Origin: an uncultured Opitutia bacterium
GTDB lineage: Bacteria > Verrucomicrobiota > Verrucomicrobiia > Opitutales > Seribacteraceae
Length of the DNA stretch: 36,053 nt
Direction of reading: 5' to 3'
NCBI GenBank assembly: GCA_937893275.1
Contig: CALBIN010000185.1
Location: 1 to 36,053, forward strand
The notes beneath the pieces are model-generated. The model had not been told where the DNA came from. It made no database searches and worked only from the letters and a program-made list of their open reading frames with translations. Made by a program: the position numbers and the translations under genes. Of the stretch, positions 8,344 to 17,272 are shown one piece after another (the stretch's first letter is position 1; each line of letters starts with the position of its first letter).

Positions 8344-10445
8344 CTTCGGCGACGAGCCCAACCGCCTCCGTATTTTGGTTTGCCGCCATAGCCCTGGTTC
8401 CCTCTTCCGTAATTCCCCTGAGAGCGGTAGGAGGGGGCAGGCTTTTCAACTTCGTAATGGGTGTCAGGCAATTCCCTAATAAAACGACTCAACTGCATCC
8501 TGACAGGCGTTCCCTTTTGATTAGATAGCATCGGAAAGATCATGAACAACTCTTTCTCTGCTCTAGTTGCGGCGACATAGAACAGGCGCCGTTCCTCCTC
8601 GAGGTCGCCTTCACCGTCAATGGCTCTTTTGATGGGAAAAAGTCCATCGGCCAGGCCTATGATAAAGACATAAGGAAATTCCAAGCCTTTCGCCTGATGA
8701 ATCGTCGATAGACGCAGGCAACTCTCTTCGGATCGCGTAACTCGATTCCCGGATTCGGAACTGAGCAAAATGAGTTCGGCAAGCATCTCTGATAGGTTGT
8801 CGTATCGAGATGCAAATTCTATGAGGCTTTCGAGATCCTCCTCACGATGAGCCCAGTTGTCGTAGGTATAGCGAATGAAGTCGGCATACCATCCGTTGAC
8901 CGCTAGATCGACGACCTTGACTGGCGGGGAGGTGCGAGCTGCTTCATCGACTGCCTGGAGCGTTTCCACGAGGGCATCCCAGTCTTCTTCGGCATCCGCA
9001 GGTATCTTTTTGGAGACCGCTTCCGTTGCGAGAGCTTCCACCATCGGAATATTGTTCTTCGAAGAGATCGTTTCTGCCAAATTTAGGATTTTCGAAGCGG
9101 TCTTTTCTCCAATTTTCGGTAACAGGCATGCAAACCGATGGAAGGCCGGGAGGTCTTTCGGGTTTACGATGAAGCGTAACTGGGAAACCAAGTCCTTTAC
9201 GTGCGCTTGCTCAAAGAAGCGAATCCCGCTGGTGATTACGAATGGAGTTCCTCTTCTTGAAAGCTCCATTTGTATGTCCATCGCGTGGAAGTGGGCGCGA
9301 TAAAGGATAGCGATATCGGAGTAGCGGGCTCCACTGTCAATCAATCTGTCGATGCGATTCAGAACATAATCCGCTTGCTGATATGCATCCATCGCAGGGA
9401 CGAAAACCGGGAGATTTTCGTTTGGTCGAGATGGTTTGAGGATTTTAGTGTAACTACGGTCAATGGATCTGGATTCGAGAATGTCGTTGGCCAGTTCGAG
9501 AATCTGGGGCGAACTTCTATAGTTCGTCTCAATCTTGTAAATGGTGGTTTCGGGATGCCGCTTAGGGAAATCGAGAATTTGATCAAGGTCCGCTCCTCGC
9601 CAAGTGTAAATGCACTGAGCGTCGTCACCGACTGCCATGATCTGGTGGTTTGCGGCAATCTTGTCGACTATGCTAGCCTGAAGGACGTTAACGTCTTGGT
9701 ATTCATCCACCAGAATATGGCGGAAGCGATTTTGGTAGTAAGTCGCAGCTTCATCGTTGCTTTCGAGAACCTTTAGCCAGAGCTCCAAAAGGTCATCATA
9801 GTCCGTAAGCCCACGTCGGAGCTTGGTTTCTCGATATTCCTCCGCGAAGAACGCAATTTGCTCAGCTACATCTCTGTTTGAGGGATAACGAGCTCTTGCC
9901 GCCTCCTCTACGGGTCGCATGACGTTCCTTGCGAAACTTATAAGATTTTTGAGCACTTTTGGCTTTGGGTTGTCTTTTTTCTTAAGGAAGTCCGGATCGG
10001 ACTCCCGAATGATTTCGCCTAGCAGTGCATCGGAGTCGGAGTCGTCGAGAATAGTGTAATTCCGAGGAAGACCAACGACGTCGCCGAAACTTCTCAAGAC
10101 TTGCCCGCCGACATGGTGGAAGGTGCCACCCAAAAATTGATGTGAGGCCACTCCTGTAAGATGTTCGACCCGGTCTAGCATCTCTCTTGAGGCCTTGTTC
10201 GTAAATGTCAGGAGGAGGATTTCTTCCGGAAGAGCTCCTTGAGTAAGTAGGTAGGCCACTCGATAGGTGAGCGTACGAGTCTTTCCTGAACCGGCTCCAG
10301 CCAAGACAATGGCAGGTCCGTCGGGAGCGGTAACTGCTGCATACTGGTCGTCGTTAAGTTCGGCCCGAAAATCGATTTGGGCTTTGGCAGCCGCTGTGGG
10401 CGCATCACCGAACAGGTCGTCGTCCTCATCCTCGTAGTCGTACAC
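8340..10445 (-). CDS. UvrD/PcrA/Rep-type superfamily 1A DNA helicase
   Basis: The 701-residue protein has all SF1A motifs in order: the LNDDQYAAV Q-motif, Walker A AGAGSGKT (49-56), the TFTNKASREM Ia motif, VDEYQDVN (motif II), GDDAQCIYTWRGAD (III), ETNYRSS (IV), STIHQAKGLEFPYVF (V) and EERRLFYVAATRAE (VI). It translocates 3'-5' on single-stranded DNA using ATP, in repair or replication restart. The N-terminus is acidic (YEDEDDD) and the C-terminus is Gly/Arg/Tyr-rich (residues about 670-701), a possible flexible nucleic-acid or SSB contact. PcrA, UvrD and Rep cannot be separated by eye. Its GTG start lies 57 bases after proB on the same strand. Its stop codon overlaps that of the SufU-like gene: the four bases CTAG at 8340-8343 give TAG on both strands. 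Confidence 0.93.
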   Translation of the reverse strand: MYDYEDEDDDLFGDAPTAAAKAQIDFRAELNDDQYAAVTAPDGPAIVLAGAGSGKTRTLTYRVAYLLTQGALPEEILLLTFTNKASREMLDRVEHLTGVASHQFLGGTFHHVGGQVLRSFGDVVGLPRNYTILDDSDSDALLGEIIRESDPDFLKKKDNPKPKVLKNLISFARNVMRPVEEAARARYPSNRDVAEQIAFFAEEYRETKLRRGLTDYDDLLELWLKVLESNDEAATYYQNRFRHILVDEYQDVNVLQASIVDKIAANHQIMAVGDDAQCIYTWRGADLDQILDFPKRHPETTIYKIETNYRSSPQILELANDILESRSIDRSYTKILKPSRPNENLPVFVPAMDAYQQADYVLNRIDRLIDSGARYSDIAILYRAHFHAMDIQMELSRRGTPFVITSGIRFFEQAHVKDLVSQLRFIVNPKDLPAFHRFACLLPKIGEKTASKILNLAETISSKNNIPMVEALATEAVSKKIPADAEEDWDALVETLQAVDEAARTSPPVKVVDLAVNGWYADFIRYTYDNWAHREEDLESLIEFASRYDNLSEMLAELILLSSESGNRVTRSEESCLRLSTIHQAKGLEFPYVFIIGLADGLFPIKRAIDGEGDLEEERRLFYVAATRAEKELFMIFPMLSNQKGTPVRMQLSRFIRELPDTHYEVEKPAPSYRSQGNYGRGNQGYGGKPKYGGGWARRRS

Positions 10446-10501
10446 GGGGGGATACCAATTGGGAAAATACTGTTTCCTGCAAGCGTTTTTGGAAAAGTTC
10501 C

Positions 10502-11554
10502 TTATCTCAACGGGGCCAAATGATCCCTGTGAATGACCTCTGCTCCGTTTCTTTCCGGGAAAATAAGGTGAATCTCGTCGTTGCTTTTGCCTTTGACTTG
10601 AGAGAGTTCTTCAGAGCTGAACCGGCAAATCCCTCTCGCGATTATTTCACCGTCCGGGTTTTCAATGGTTACGACGTCGGATCGGCAAATCTCTCCTCGG
10701 CAGGAGACCAAGCCTATGGCGAGCAGGCTCTTTCCTTCTTGGATAATCGCTTGGCATGCACCTTCGTCCAGAACCAGAGCTCCCGTGGGTTCAGGAAAAA
10801 ATGCAAGCCACTTTTTGCGTTCATTGAGCCCTAAGCCCGCAGGAGCGAAAAAGGTGCCGGTGGCCTCGCCTTTCAGAATAAAGGGCAAACGATCCGGTTT
10901 CGTCCCGCTTCCCACAAAAACTGCACACCCTGACATCGTGGCTATCTTAGCGGCTTCGATTTTGGTAACCATGCCCCCCACTGCGGTCGAGCTTTTCGTG
11001 CCTTCCGCCATGGCTTCGATGGCTGGGGTGATTTCAGAGACGAATGGTATGATGTCTCCATCTTCCGGAGAAGTCATGAGTCCCGGTGCAGTTGACAAGA
11101 TCGCAAGCATTTCAGCCTTGCAGAGAGACGCGAGCAGCGCGGATAGGACATCGTTGTCGCCGAAGCGAATTTCCTCATCACTTACGGAGTCGTTCTCATT
11201 GATGATGGGAATGGCGCCATGTTCGAGAAGTCGCTGCAAGGTGAGCTCGACGTTTTGAGAACTTTTTCGACTACGGAAGTCTTCGCGAGTGAGGAGCATT
11301 TGGGCGATTATCAGACCCAGTGGTTCGAAGGCTTCGCTCCATATGTCCATGAGCAGGCTTTGACCTATTGCGGCGCAGGCTCGAAGTGTGGAAAGATCCG
11401 AGGGGCGTGCGGAAAGGCCAAGCTTTGCCATGCCCAGACCGACTGCGCCCGAACTGACGATGATGACCTCGACCCCTTCTTTGCGCAGGTTGCGTACGGA
11501 TTCTCCAAGAATCCTAAGTCTATCAGCTTCTATTGTCCCGGGAGTAGGGGACAA
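10502..11554 (-). CDS. proB: Glutamate 5-kinase with PUA domain; annotated 5' end is truncated by a frame break
   Basis: The product has the amino-acid-kinase fold: VIIVSSGAVGLG, the INENDSVSDEE segment, FGDNDVLSALLA, and a C-terminal PUA domain (about 260-350) as in full-length ProB. It phosphorylates glutamate as the first step of proline synthesis. The first usable start in frame is the TTG at 11554, but the conserved ATP-loop strand LVVKLGTGVLS is encoded in the same frame just upstream (to about 11584), so the TTG start would drop essential residues. That frame is closed by TAG at 11597-11599, and the only nearby ATGs (11634, 11627) are in the other two frames. A one-base length change in the five-A run (minus strand, 11595-11591) would restore a normal start. 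This is either a sequencing error, a real mutation, or recoding. Confidence 0.85.
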   Translation of the reverse strand: MSPTPGTIEADRLRILGESVRNLRKEGVEVIIVSSGAVGLGMAKLGLSARPSDLSTLRACAAIGQSLLMDIWSEAFEPLGLIIAQMLLTREDFRSRKSSQNVELTLQRLLEHGAIPIINENDSVSDEEIRFGDNDVLSALLASLCKAEMLAILSTAPGLMTSPEDGDIIPFVSEITPAIEAMAEGTKSSTAVGGMVTKIEAAKIATMSGCAVFVGSGTKPDRLPFILKGEATGTFFAPAGLGLNERKKWLAFFPEPTGALVLDEGACQAIIQEGKSLLAIGLVSCRGEICRSDVVTIENPDGEIIARGICRFSSEELSQVKGKSNDEIHLIFPERNGAEVIHRDHLAPLR

Positions 11555-11634
11555 AACACCAGTTCCCAGTTTTACGACAAGACGGGAAACTTTTTCCTAT
11601 GGATGGTTTTTGCGAGTCGGCCTTCATTTGACAT
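11555..11634 (-). other. proB: Probable displaced 5' coding segment of proB
   Basis: This stretch holds the missing N-terminus of glutamate 5-kinase. Residues VSRLVVKLGTGVL are in the proB frame but lack a start codon. From ATG 11634 one reads MSNEGRLAKTIHRKK, which would join proB if the A run held six bases; from ATG 11627 one reads MKADSQKPSIGK, which would join if it held four. No obvious Shine-Dalgarno precedes either ATG. Confidence 0.6.
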
Positions 11635-11757
11635 TGTTGGCGGTTTTTCGCTTAAGGACCTCGCTCGGTTCTAGTTTTCGCTACTGTGTTCTGGTAAATG
11701 CCCTTAGCGAAATTTTTCCGGCATGAGGTTGTTTTAAGATAAAAGTCACTCCCGGAT

Positions 11758-12315
11758 TCAGGGTTGCCTGAGCTCGGCTTCTTTTGCGGAGAGGGAGTCG
11801 TTGATGCGCGAAATGGCGTTGTCGACTTCCTTTTGGACCTCTTTTTCCAGTCGTTTGACATCATCTTCCGAGAGCCCCTCCTTCTGAGCCGCCTTGAGTG
11901 TGTCTAGTGCTTCCCTTCGTGCCGCTCTGGTGCCTATCCGTCCTTGTTCAGCCATGCCTTGGGCCATTTTACAAAGTTCTTCACGTCGCTCTCCGCTTAG
12001 CTCCGGTATCGGTAAACGAATAAGTTCGCCCGTGACAACGGGAGAAATTCCAAGATTGGCCTCGATAAGGGCTTTTTCTATTGGGGCAACGTTTGACTTG
12101 TCCCACGGTTGTATCTGAATAGTGCGTGCATCCGGAGTGGTAATCGCGGCAATGTCCCGAAGTTTCATTGAGCTTCCGTAAACGTCGACCGTGACGTTTT
12201 CCGCCATGGATGTGTTCGCCTTGCCCGTGTGAAGGGTGGTGAATTCGTGTAGGGTGTGCTCGCCTGATCTGTTCAAGTCTTCTTGCAACTTGGCTATTGT
12301 GGAGTCGGTGCTCAT
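11758..12315 (-). CDS. frr: Ribosome recycling factor
   Basis: The 185-residue product has the usual RRF length and pattern. RRF acts with EF-G to split post-termination ribosomes in the cytoplasm. Visible landmarks are the LHTGKANTSMAENVTVDVYGS region near residues 27-50 (family: R-T-G-R-A, here H-T-G-K-A), RTIQIQPWDKS, IPELSGERREELCKMA and the C-terminal helix ending EAELRQP. The two-helix hinge region and the DDVKRLEKEVQKEVD helix fit domain I. It follows pyrH by 84 bases on the same strand, the common bacterial order pyrH-frr, so co-transcription is likely. The gene is intact. Confidence 0.95.
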   Translation of the reverse strand: MSTDSTIAKLQEDLNRSGEHTLHEFTTLHTGKANTSMAENVTVDVYGSSMKLRDIAAITTPDARTIQIQPWDKSNVAPIEKALIEANLGISPVVTGELIRLPIPELSGERREELCKMAQGMAEQGRIGTRAARREALDTLKAAQKEGLSEDDVKRLEKEVQKEVDNAISRINDSLSAKEAELRQP

Positions 12316-12399
12316 GGCATTTTGGGTTTAAACTTTTAGATTCGTATTTATGGGGATTAGGTTGACTGTCGCTTGCGGGGGCAACCGTTAAAGGCAGGG

Positions 12400-13125
12400 T
12401 CAGCTTACGAGAGTGCCTATTTTTTCACCCGTAACGGCTTGTTGGATAGAGTTTTCTTGTTGTAGGTCGAAGACAAGGATAGGCATTTGATTGTCCATAC
12501 AAAGTGAGAAGGCGGTCGAATCCATTACCGAGAGCCTTTTTTCAATGCATTCCATATAGCTTAAATGCTCAAATTTCACGGCGTCGTCATGTTCGTGGGG
12601 ATCCTTGTCGTAAATGCCGTCCACCTTGGTTGCCTTGAGGATGATTTCGGCGCCGATCTCACTGGCTCTGAGAGCCGCGGTGGTATCGGTGGAAAAGTAT
12701 GGGTTGCCCGTCCCCGCCACAAAAATCACGATGCGACCCCGCTCCAAATGACGCACGGCTCGTCTTTTGATAAACGGCTCGGCTAGTTTTTCCATCGGGA
12801 TTGCTGTCTGAACTCGCACGACGGCCCCCATTTTCTCTAAGCAATCCATCAACGCGAGACCATTGATTACGGTTGCCAGCATCCCCATGGAATCGCCCGT
12901 TGTGCGGTCTATTCCTTTTTTGGCTCCTCTTAGTCCCCGAAATATGTTGCCGCCGCCGACGACTAAGCCCACTTCGGCACCCAAGTCGGCCACGGCCTTG
13001 ATTTCGGAGCAAACCCTTTCCAGTGATTCCGCGAAAATAGGTTCGCCCTCTTCTCGACTGCCGAGAATTTCTCCGCTGATTTTGAGTATTACCCTTTTAA
13101 ATTTCGTTTGGCTGTTCTCGCTCAT
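12400..13125 (-). CDS. pyrH: UMP kinase
   Basis: The 241-residue product is a typical hexameric bacterial UMP kinase, which makes UDP from UMP and ATP. It shows the amino-acid-kinase fold with [12 protein letters not shown] at the N-terminus, [11 protein letters not shown], the [18 protein letters not shown]-site helix, [29 protein letters not shown] and [14 protein letters not shown], all in family order. It heads the minus-strand series pyrH-frr-proB-helicase. The usual upstream rpsB and tsf genes are absent; instead a divergent tRNA-Gln starts 72 bases upstream of its start codon. The divergent gap 13126-13197 must hold its promoter, though I could not pick clear hexamers. Confidence 0.96.
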   Translation of the reverse strand: MSENSQTKFKRVILKISGEILGSREEGEPIFAESLERVCSEIKAVADLGAEVGLVVGGGNIFRGLRGAKKGIDRTTGDSMGMLATVINGLALMDCLEKMGAVVRVQTAIPMEKLAEPFIKRRAVRHLERGRIVIFVAGTGNPYFSTDTTAALRASEIGAEIILKATKVDGIYDKDPHEHDDAVKFEHLSYMECIEKRLSVMDSTAFSLCMDNQMPILVFDLQQENSIQQAVTGEKIGTLVS

Positions 13126-13197
13126 ATTTGACTGTGCTCGTAAGGTCTCCTCTCTTGACTTCGAGGAATCGTTTCGGCAACATTAAAGGGTAAGTTA

Positions 13198-13271
13198 AGC
13201 CTGGTGGTGTAATGGTAGCACAGATGTTTTTGGTACATCTAGTCGGGGTTCGAATCCCTGCCGGGCTGCCA
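13198..13271 (+). tRNA. tRNA-Gln (anticodon UUG)
   Basis: A full cloverleaf can be folded: acceptor stem AGCCTGG/CCGGGCT (13198-13204 with 13261-13267, one G-U pair), D arm with AATGGTAGC, anticodon stem GATGT/ACATC with loop TTTTGGT giving anticodon TTG, and T arm CGGGG TTCGAAT CCCTG. The discriminator is G (13268) and the CCA end is encoded (13269-13271). No variable-arm insertion is present. It is divergent from pyrH. Confidence 0.95.
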
Positions 13272-13461
13272 TTCTCTTATTGGCCAAGACCACATTCGAC
13301 ATGGGCTGTGAGGATGAATTGGGATCTAAGCCGTGTTTCGCAGTGACGTTCAAATTCAGGAAACAACACCGAACAGTAGATTGTTTCTTCGATAGAGCTA
13401 GAATTCGTTTTTCCCTGCCAATCAATTTTTCAAGTCGTAGACCCATGAAGGCGAACTTGGT

Positions 13462-15552
13462 CTAATTGTTCAGCGGAGGTGGAGGTGGAGGAACTGAGAA
13501 CGGATCGAAATCAGCGGGTGGCGGTGGTGGCGCCGCTGGCGGTGGGGGTGGAGTCCCAAACGGATCGTTCTGTACGGGTGCCGTAGGAGCGGGAGGAACC
13601 GGCAAATCGAAAGGATTAGGTTCCTCGACCGGCGTTGCGGGGGGGGCTAGGTCGTTGGGTGGTGTGGGTTCGGGTGCCGCTGGTTCAGGTTGTGCAGGAG
13701 AGTTATTAAATATATCTTCCAGTGGAATACTTGGCTGTGGAGGAAGTGGTTCCGGAGGTGGCGGATTGGTGACTGGATCTTCTATCAGAATATCTGGTAC
13801 TAAATCAGGGTCTATGGCAAATGGTGGGATAGTTGCTGGTGTTTCGGGGGCAGGAAGTGGCGGTGCGGAGATCCCCTCGTTTGTCGGTGTCGGTGGCGTA
13901 TCAAATGGATCAACAGCACCTGAGTCCGAAGGTGGCGCAGGAGGAGGCAAGTCAGGAGAAAACGGATCGGGGGCACTCGGAACCGGAGGGGGGGTATCAA
14001 ATGGATTCACGGCTTCATCAGGTGGCGGAGGAGGTGCAACGGGTTTTGGGGTTTCGGAAAACGGATCTATGCCAGCTGGATTTGGTGGTGTTGGTGGGGG
14101 GGGCGGCGACAAAGTCGGTGGTGGTTCCGGAGCAAAGGGATCAATGGGTGTGGCGGGAGGCGGCAAGTCTGGCATTGTTTCGCTGTTGGGAGTGGCGAAC
14201 GGGTCAAACGTCGGAGGTGCAGGTGTCGAGGGTGGGCTGACGGCACTAGGGAAAGGGGGCGGTGGTGGTGGAGTGGGAAATGTTGGTGGTTCAATTGCAG
14301 GAGCCGGGGAGGTCGGTTCTTTCGTTTCGCCAGGCGCGGCAAAAGGATCAAAAGTGGGAGGATCGGGCGTCGCCGGAGGTGTCGTCGGTGCGGTTTCCGG
14401 TTCAAGTGGTGGTAGAATCGGAGTAGGTTTGGGACTTGGTACGGGTTCGGGTTCTGGTTCTGGTTCCGGTGTTGGACTCGGTGAAGGTTCGGTCGGTTCC
14501 GGAGGCGTGGGTACGGGAGGTGCAAAAGGGTCTGGCTTAAGGGAGGGAGGTGCAGGCGGGGTTGTCGAGGAGGGCAGTTCGGGTATCTCCGGAGAAGTTG
14601 GTGTTCCCGATGTGGATTCACTTGGCTCTTCTGTAACCGCAGGGGTGGGAGGCGCGATCGAGGGGGGCGTTGGAAGAACTTCCTTCGAACCCTCTATTCC
14701 ATTTAGCAAGTCTTGGACAGGTTCACCATTGTCGAATCTGATTTCCGAAGTTTTCTTGCCGCTCTCATTCCATTCGGAGCAAATGCCATGCTCTTTGTCA
14801 TCTTGCCAATTGTAGTCGAATGCTTGCTGTCCGTTTTCAAACCATCCTTTTGCATTCCCCTCTTTTTTGTTTTTAACGAAGCTTGCCACGAGGCGTTGTT
14901 TTCCATTCTCGTACCAAACTGTGCGAATGCCGTGCATCTCGTCGCGTTGGTAATAAATGCGGAACTTTGGTTGCCCCGTAGGATACCATTCGGAGGCGGG
15001 GCCCTCGCGAAGTCCATGCCGATAAATCGTGGAGGATTTCCGGCGACCATCCTCATACCACTCAAGTGCTTCACCGTGTGGCTTTTCATCGCGCAATTCG
15101 ACTGCGAAAGCTTTGTTTCCATTTGGAAACCATTCCGCCTTAACCCCGTTTAGCTTTCCGTTGCCATAGTTCTCTTCCCGCAACAACTCCCCTGTCATTC
15201 TGTATTCTCTGGAAGGACCGTCCCGTTCTCCGTCATAAAAGGAAATTTCGCGCCGTTTGCGACCATTGTAGTAGTATTCAGTCGTAAATCCATGTCGCTT
15301 TCCCGCATGCCAAGAGGAGATCGATTTTGTAGGGCTCTGCTCGAAAGTCTCGATTGCTCGTCCAGTAAAAAGAGGGGATTCCTCCGTGGCATTGCCTTCC
15401 CCGCCGACTAGGCGAATCTGCCCGTCGTTCCCTTGATCGAGCCAGTGGAGCATGACCGTGTGTTCGTCTGTCGTCAGTTGCGTCGAACTGACGCAACCAA
15501 AAACTAAGGATAGAAGGGAAATGCAAATGAAGAGATAGAATGGCGTTTTCAT
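13462..15552 (-). CDS. Lipoprotein with MORN_2 (YwqK-like) repeats and a 400-residue proline-rich tail with DPF/NPF motifs
   Basis: The 696-residue product starts with a lipoprotein signal (LVFGC, lipid-modified Cys20). Residues about 80-280 hold a run of roughly 23-residue repeats of the MORN_2 type (WYEDGRRKS, WYPTGQPKF, WYENGKQRL, WFENGQQAF, WNESGKKTS). From about residue 293 to the end the chain is dominated by Pro with Thr, Ala, Glu, and carries nine DPF and two NPF tripeptides, commonly followed by small or acidic residues and Pro. There is no recognisable enzyme domain. MORN_2 repeats are known from YwqK-like proteins and are assumed to mediate binding. It is divergent from the GYF_2-AIM24 gene. 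The tail may span the periplasm or bind a proline-recognition domain; both are inference. The antisense strand of the tail reads as Gly-rich open frames, which are compositional artefacts. Confidence 0.82.
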   Translation of the reverse strand: MKTPFYLFICISLLSLVFGCVSSTQLTTDEHTVMLHWLDQGNDGQIRLVGGEGNATEESPLFTGRAIETFEQSPTKSISSWHAGKRHGFTTEYYYNGRKRREISFYDGERDGPSREYRMTGELLREENYGNGKLNGVKAEWFPNGNKAFAVELRDEKPHGEALEWYEDGRRKSSTIYRHGLREGPASEWYPTGQPKFRIYYQRDEMHGIRTVWYENGKQRLVASFVKNKKEGNAKGWFENGQQAFDYNWQDDKEHGICSEWNESGKKTSEIRFDNGEPVQDLLNGIEGSKEVLPTPPSIAPPTPAVTEEPSESTSGTPTSPEIPELPSSTTPPAPPSLKPDPFAPPVPTPPEPTEPSPSPTPEPEPEPEPVPSPKPTPILPPLEPETAPTTPPATPDPPTFDPFAAPGETKEPTSPAPAIEPPTFPTPPPPPPFPSAVSPPSTPAPPTFDPFATPNSETMPDLPPPATPIDPFAPEPPPTLSPPPPPTPPNPAGIDPFSETPKPVAPPPPPDEAVNPFDTPPPVPSAPDPFSPDLPPPAPPSDSGAVDPFDTPPTPTNEGISAPPLPAPETPATIPPFAIDPDLVPDILIEDPVTNPPPPEPLPPQPSIPLEDIFNNSPAQPEPAAPEPTPPNDLAPPATPVEEPNPFDLPVPPAPTAPVQNDPFGTPPPPPAAPPPPPADFDPFSVPPPPPPLNN

Positions 15553-15598
15553 AGCTATTTGCCTATACTGTGTCCCGCACGAAAAGGTTGCAAGAGGT

Positions 15599-15667
15599 TT
15601 TTAAGGCTTTGATTGGGCCCTTTAAACTCTGAAAATCAGGCTTTATTATACCATTTGAGCCTTAAAA
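15599..15667. repeat. 10-bp inverted repeat in the divergent intergenic region
   Basis: TTTTAAGGCT (15599-15608) and AGCCTTAAAA (15658-15667) are perfect inverted copies 49 bases apart, in the 192-base gap between the divergent lipoprotein and GYF_2-AIM24 genes. A similar TTTTAAGCCTCAAAAGG lies at about 19428-19444 upstream of tatC and ppdK. They may be a regulator site for both divergent genes, but no regulator is identified. Confidence 0.35.
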
Positions 15668-15744
15668 GGCATATGGATGTGTTCATTTTAAACTGTTAAA
15701 TAGGTTTGTCTAGAAAGAGACCTTTTGTTCTTTTAGAAATACCT

Positions 15745-16806
15745 ATGCAGTACTACTACATCGATTCAAATGGGAACACGGCAGGACCCTTAGCGGAAGA
15801 CAAACTTCGCGAACTTCATGCAAATGGCGACATTAAGGATAATACGGAGATTGCCGCAGTCGGAGCCGTCGAATGGATAACTTTTTCCAGTATTCTTTCA
15901 GATTCGCTTCCAGTATCGCCCCTAAAGGGTGCTCCCCCGTCGCCTCCTCCTTTGTCCGACTCGGCCTTGCTCCCGCCTTCGCAGGTGACAGGCGACATAG
16001 CGAGCGTCCCGGCTTCAATAAGTTGCGATGAAATCGACTACGAAGTGATTGGCGACGACCTTCAGGTGGTCGAGGTGGAACTCGATCCCGGAGAAACCGT
16101 CATTGCCGAGGCCGGTGCCATGAATTATATGGAAGACGGGATTTCCTTTGAGGCCAAAATGGGTGATGGTTCCCGCCCAAATGAAGGACTCTTTGGCAAG
16201 CTTCTTAGTGCAGGCAAGCGTGTTCTGACTGGTGAATCCATCTTCTTGACCCATTTTACCAATAAAGGATCCGGTAAGAGGCGCGTAGCTTTTGCCGCTC
16301 CCTATCCCGGCAAGATTCTAGACCTGAATATGGCCGAACTAGGAAAGGAGGTGTTTTGCCAAAAAGACTCTTTTCTTTGTGCTGCCCTTGGCACGGAGGT
16401 TTCAATTGCATTTCAGAAGCGACTTGGGGCAGGTTTCTTCGGGGGTGAGGGCTTTATTCTGCAAAAGCTAAAGGGGGACGGCATGGCTTTTTCCCATGCC
16501 GGAGGCACCGTTGTAAGAAAGGAGTTGAATGGTCAAACTCTTCGGGTGGACACCGGATGTATCGTGGCCTTCACTTCGGGTGTTGAGTACGACATTCAAA
16601 TGGCCGGAGGCCTCAAGTCCATGTTTTTTGGCGGAGAAGGCCTTTTTCTCGCTACCCTAAGTGGGTATGGGACCGTTTGGTTGCAAAGTCTCCCGTTTTC
16701 TCGCTTGGCCGATCGCATATTACAGTCGGCTCCGTCGGCTGGCGGGAAGTCCAAGGGAGAAGGTTCCGTTCTCGGTGGCATCGGTCGCCTTTTGGATGGC
16801 GATTAA
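15745..16806 (+). CDS. GYF_2-domain protein with C-terminal AIM24 (TIGR00266-like) domain
   Basis: The start is set at ATG 15745, because an upstream TTG (15706) would add 13 residues in front of the conserved GYF_2 beginning. Residues 1-51 ([16 protein letters not shown], then EWITF) are a GYF_2 domain. A Pro/Ser-rich linker (about 52-92, PPSPPPL) follows. Residues about 95-325 match the AIM24/TIGR00266 beta-rich domain ([56 protein letters not shown]). Proteins of this kind are of unclear function; the eukaryotic AIM24 is mitochondrial and helps keep inner-membrane organisation. No signal peptide or membrane segment is seen, so it is probably cytoplasmic. It is divergent from the MORN_2/proline-rich lipoprotein gene. 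GYF domains in eukaryotes bind proline-rich peptides; for bacterial GYF_2 this is only assumed. Confidence 0.85.
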   Translation: MQYYYIDSNGNTAGPLAEDKLRELHANGDIKDNTEIAAVGAVEWITFSSILSDSLPVSPLKGAPPSPPPLSDSALLPPSQVTGDIASVPASISCDEIDYEVIGDDLQVVEVELDPGETVIAEAGAMNYMEDGISFEAKMGDGSRPNEGLFGKLLSAGKRVLTGESIFLTHFTNKGSGKRRVAFAAPYPGKILDLNMAELGKEVFCQKDSFLCAALGTEVSIAFQKRLGAGFFGGEGFILQKLKGDGMAFSHAGGTVVRKELNGQTLRVDTGCIVAFTSGVEYDIQMAGGLKSMFFGGEGLFLATLSGYGTVWLQSLPFSRLADRILQSAPSAGGKSKGEGSVLGGIGRLLDGD

Positions 16807-16873
16807 GTGGAGCCAACTCAAGGAGTTCGTGATGACGGTAGTTTTTTGCAACGGATCGGATTAGAGACCCGCT

Positions 16874-17272
16874 CTACTCGTTTTCTTTGGCGAAAAATTC
16901 CTCCCAGGCTTGCCTCTCCTTCCTTGTGGGGCGCGGCGTAGTTGAACTCCGACTGAACTTAGGCATTGCTTTGCGATGTTCTCTGGCTGCTGCGTAATCT
17001 TCTTCCGGCGTTAGGTCTTTGAGGTATTCTGCTACGGTTTTAGCTCCTACGCGTTTCTCTGCAATTGCTACCACTTTTAAGGTCTGGTTCATGCCGTCCT
17101 TTCTCACTGTGACGATATCGCCGGGGGCAACCTCTCGTGAGGGCTTGGCTTTAAGGTCTGCCACCTTTACCTTTCCCGCCTTGCAGGACTCGATGGCCAA
17201 AGTACGTGTCTTAAATACCCTTGTGGCCCATAACCACTTGTCGACCCGCACCGTGCTTTCGTGATCAGTCAT
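16874..17272 (-). CDS. S4-domain RNA-binding protein of the Hsp15 (HslR) family
   Basis: The 132-residue product opens with an S4 domain: VRVDKWLWATRVFKTRTLAIESCKAG, then KVKVADLKAKPSREVAPGDIV, the canonical Hsp15/RluB-like pattern. Hsp15 binds free 50S subunits carrying a stuck nascent chain and helps their recycling in heat-shocked cells. Length and the basic C-terminal tail (RKAMPKFSRSSTTPRPTRKER) fit the family. Its ATG overlaps the stop of the XRE regulator gene by four bases (ATGA, 17269-17272), so its translation is probably coupled to that of the regulator. It ends 67 bases from the convergent GYF_2-AIM24 gene. Assignment to the family is firm; a heat-shock role here is inference. Confidence 0.88.
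   Translation of the reverse strand: MTDHESTVRVDKWLWATRVFKTRTLAIESCKAGKVKVADLKAKPSREVAPGDIVTVRKDGMNQTLKVVAIAEKRVGAKTVAEYLKDLTPEEDYAAAREHRKAMPKFSRSSTTPRPTRKERQAWEEFFAKENE

Noticed and set aside
10665-11258. A 197-codon plus-strand frame
   Set aside because: Antisense to proB, no domain signature.
13466-14815. A 449-codon plus-strand open frame, very Gly/Ser/Val-rich
   Set aside because: It is the reverse complement of the Pro-rich tail of the lipoprotein gene; Pro codons read as Gly. The minus frame has signal peptide, repeats and a sensible architecture.
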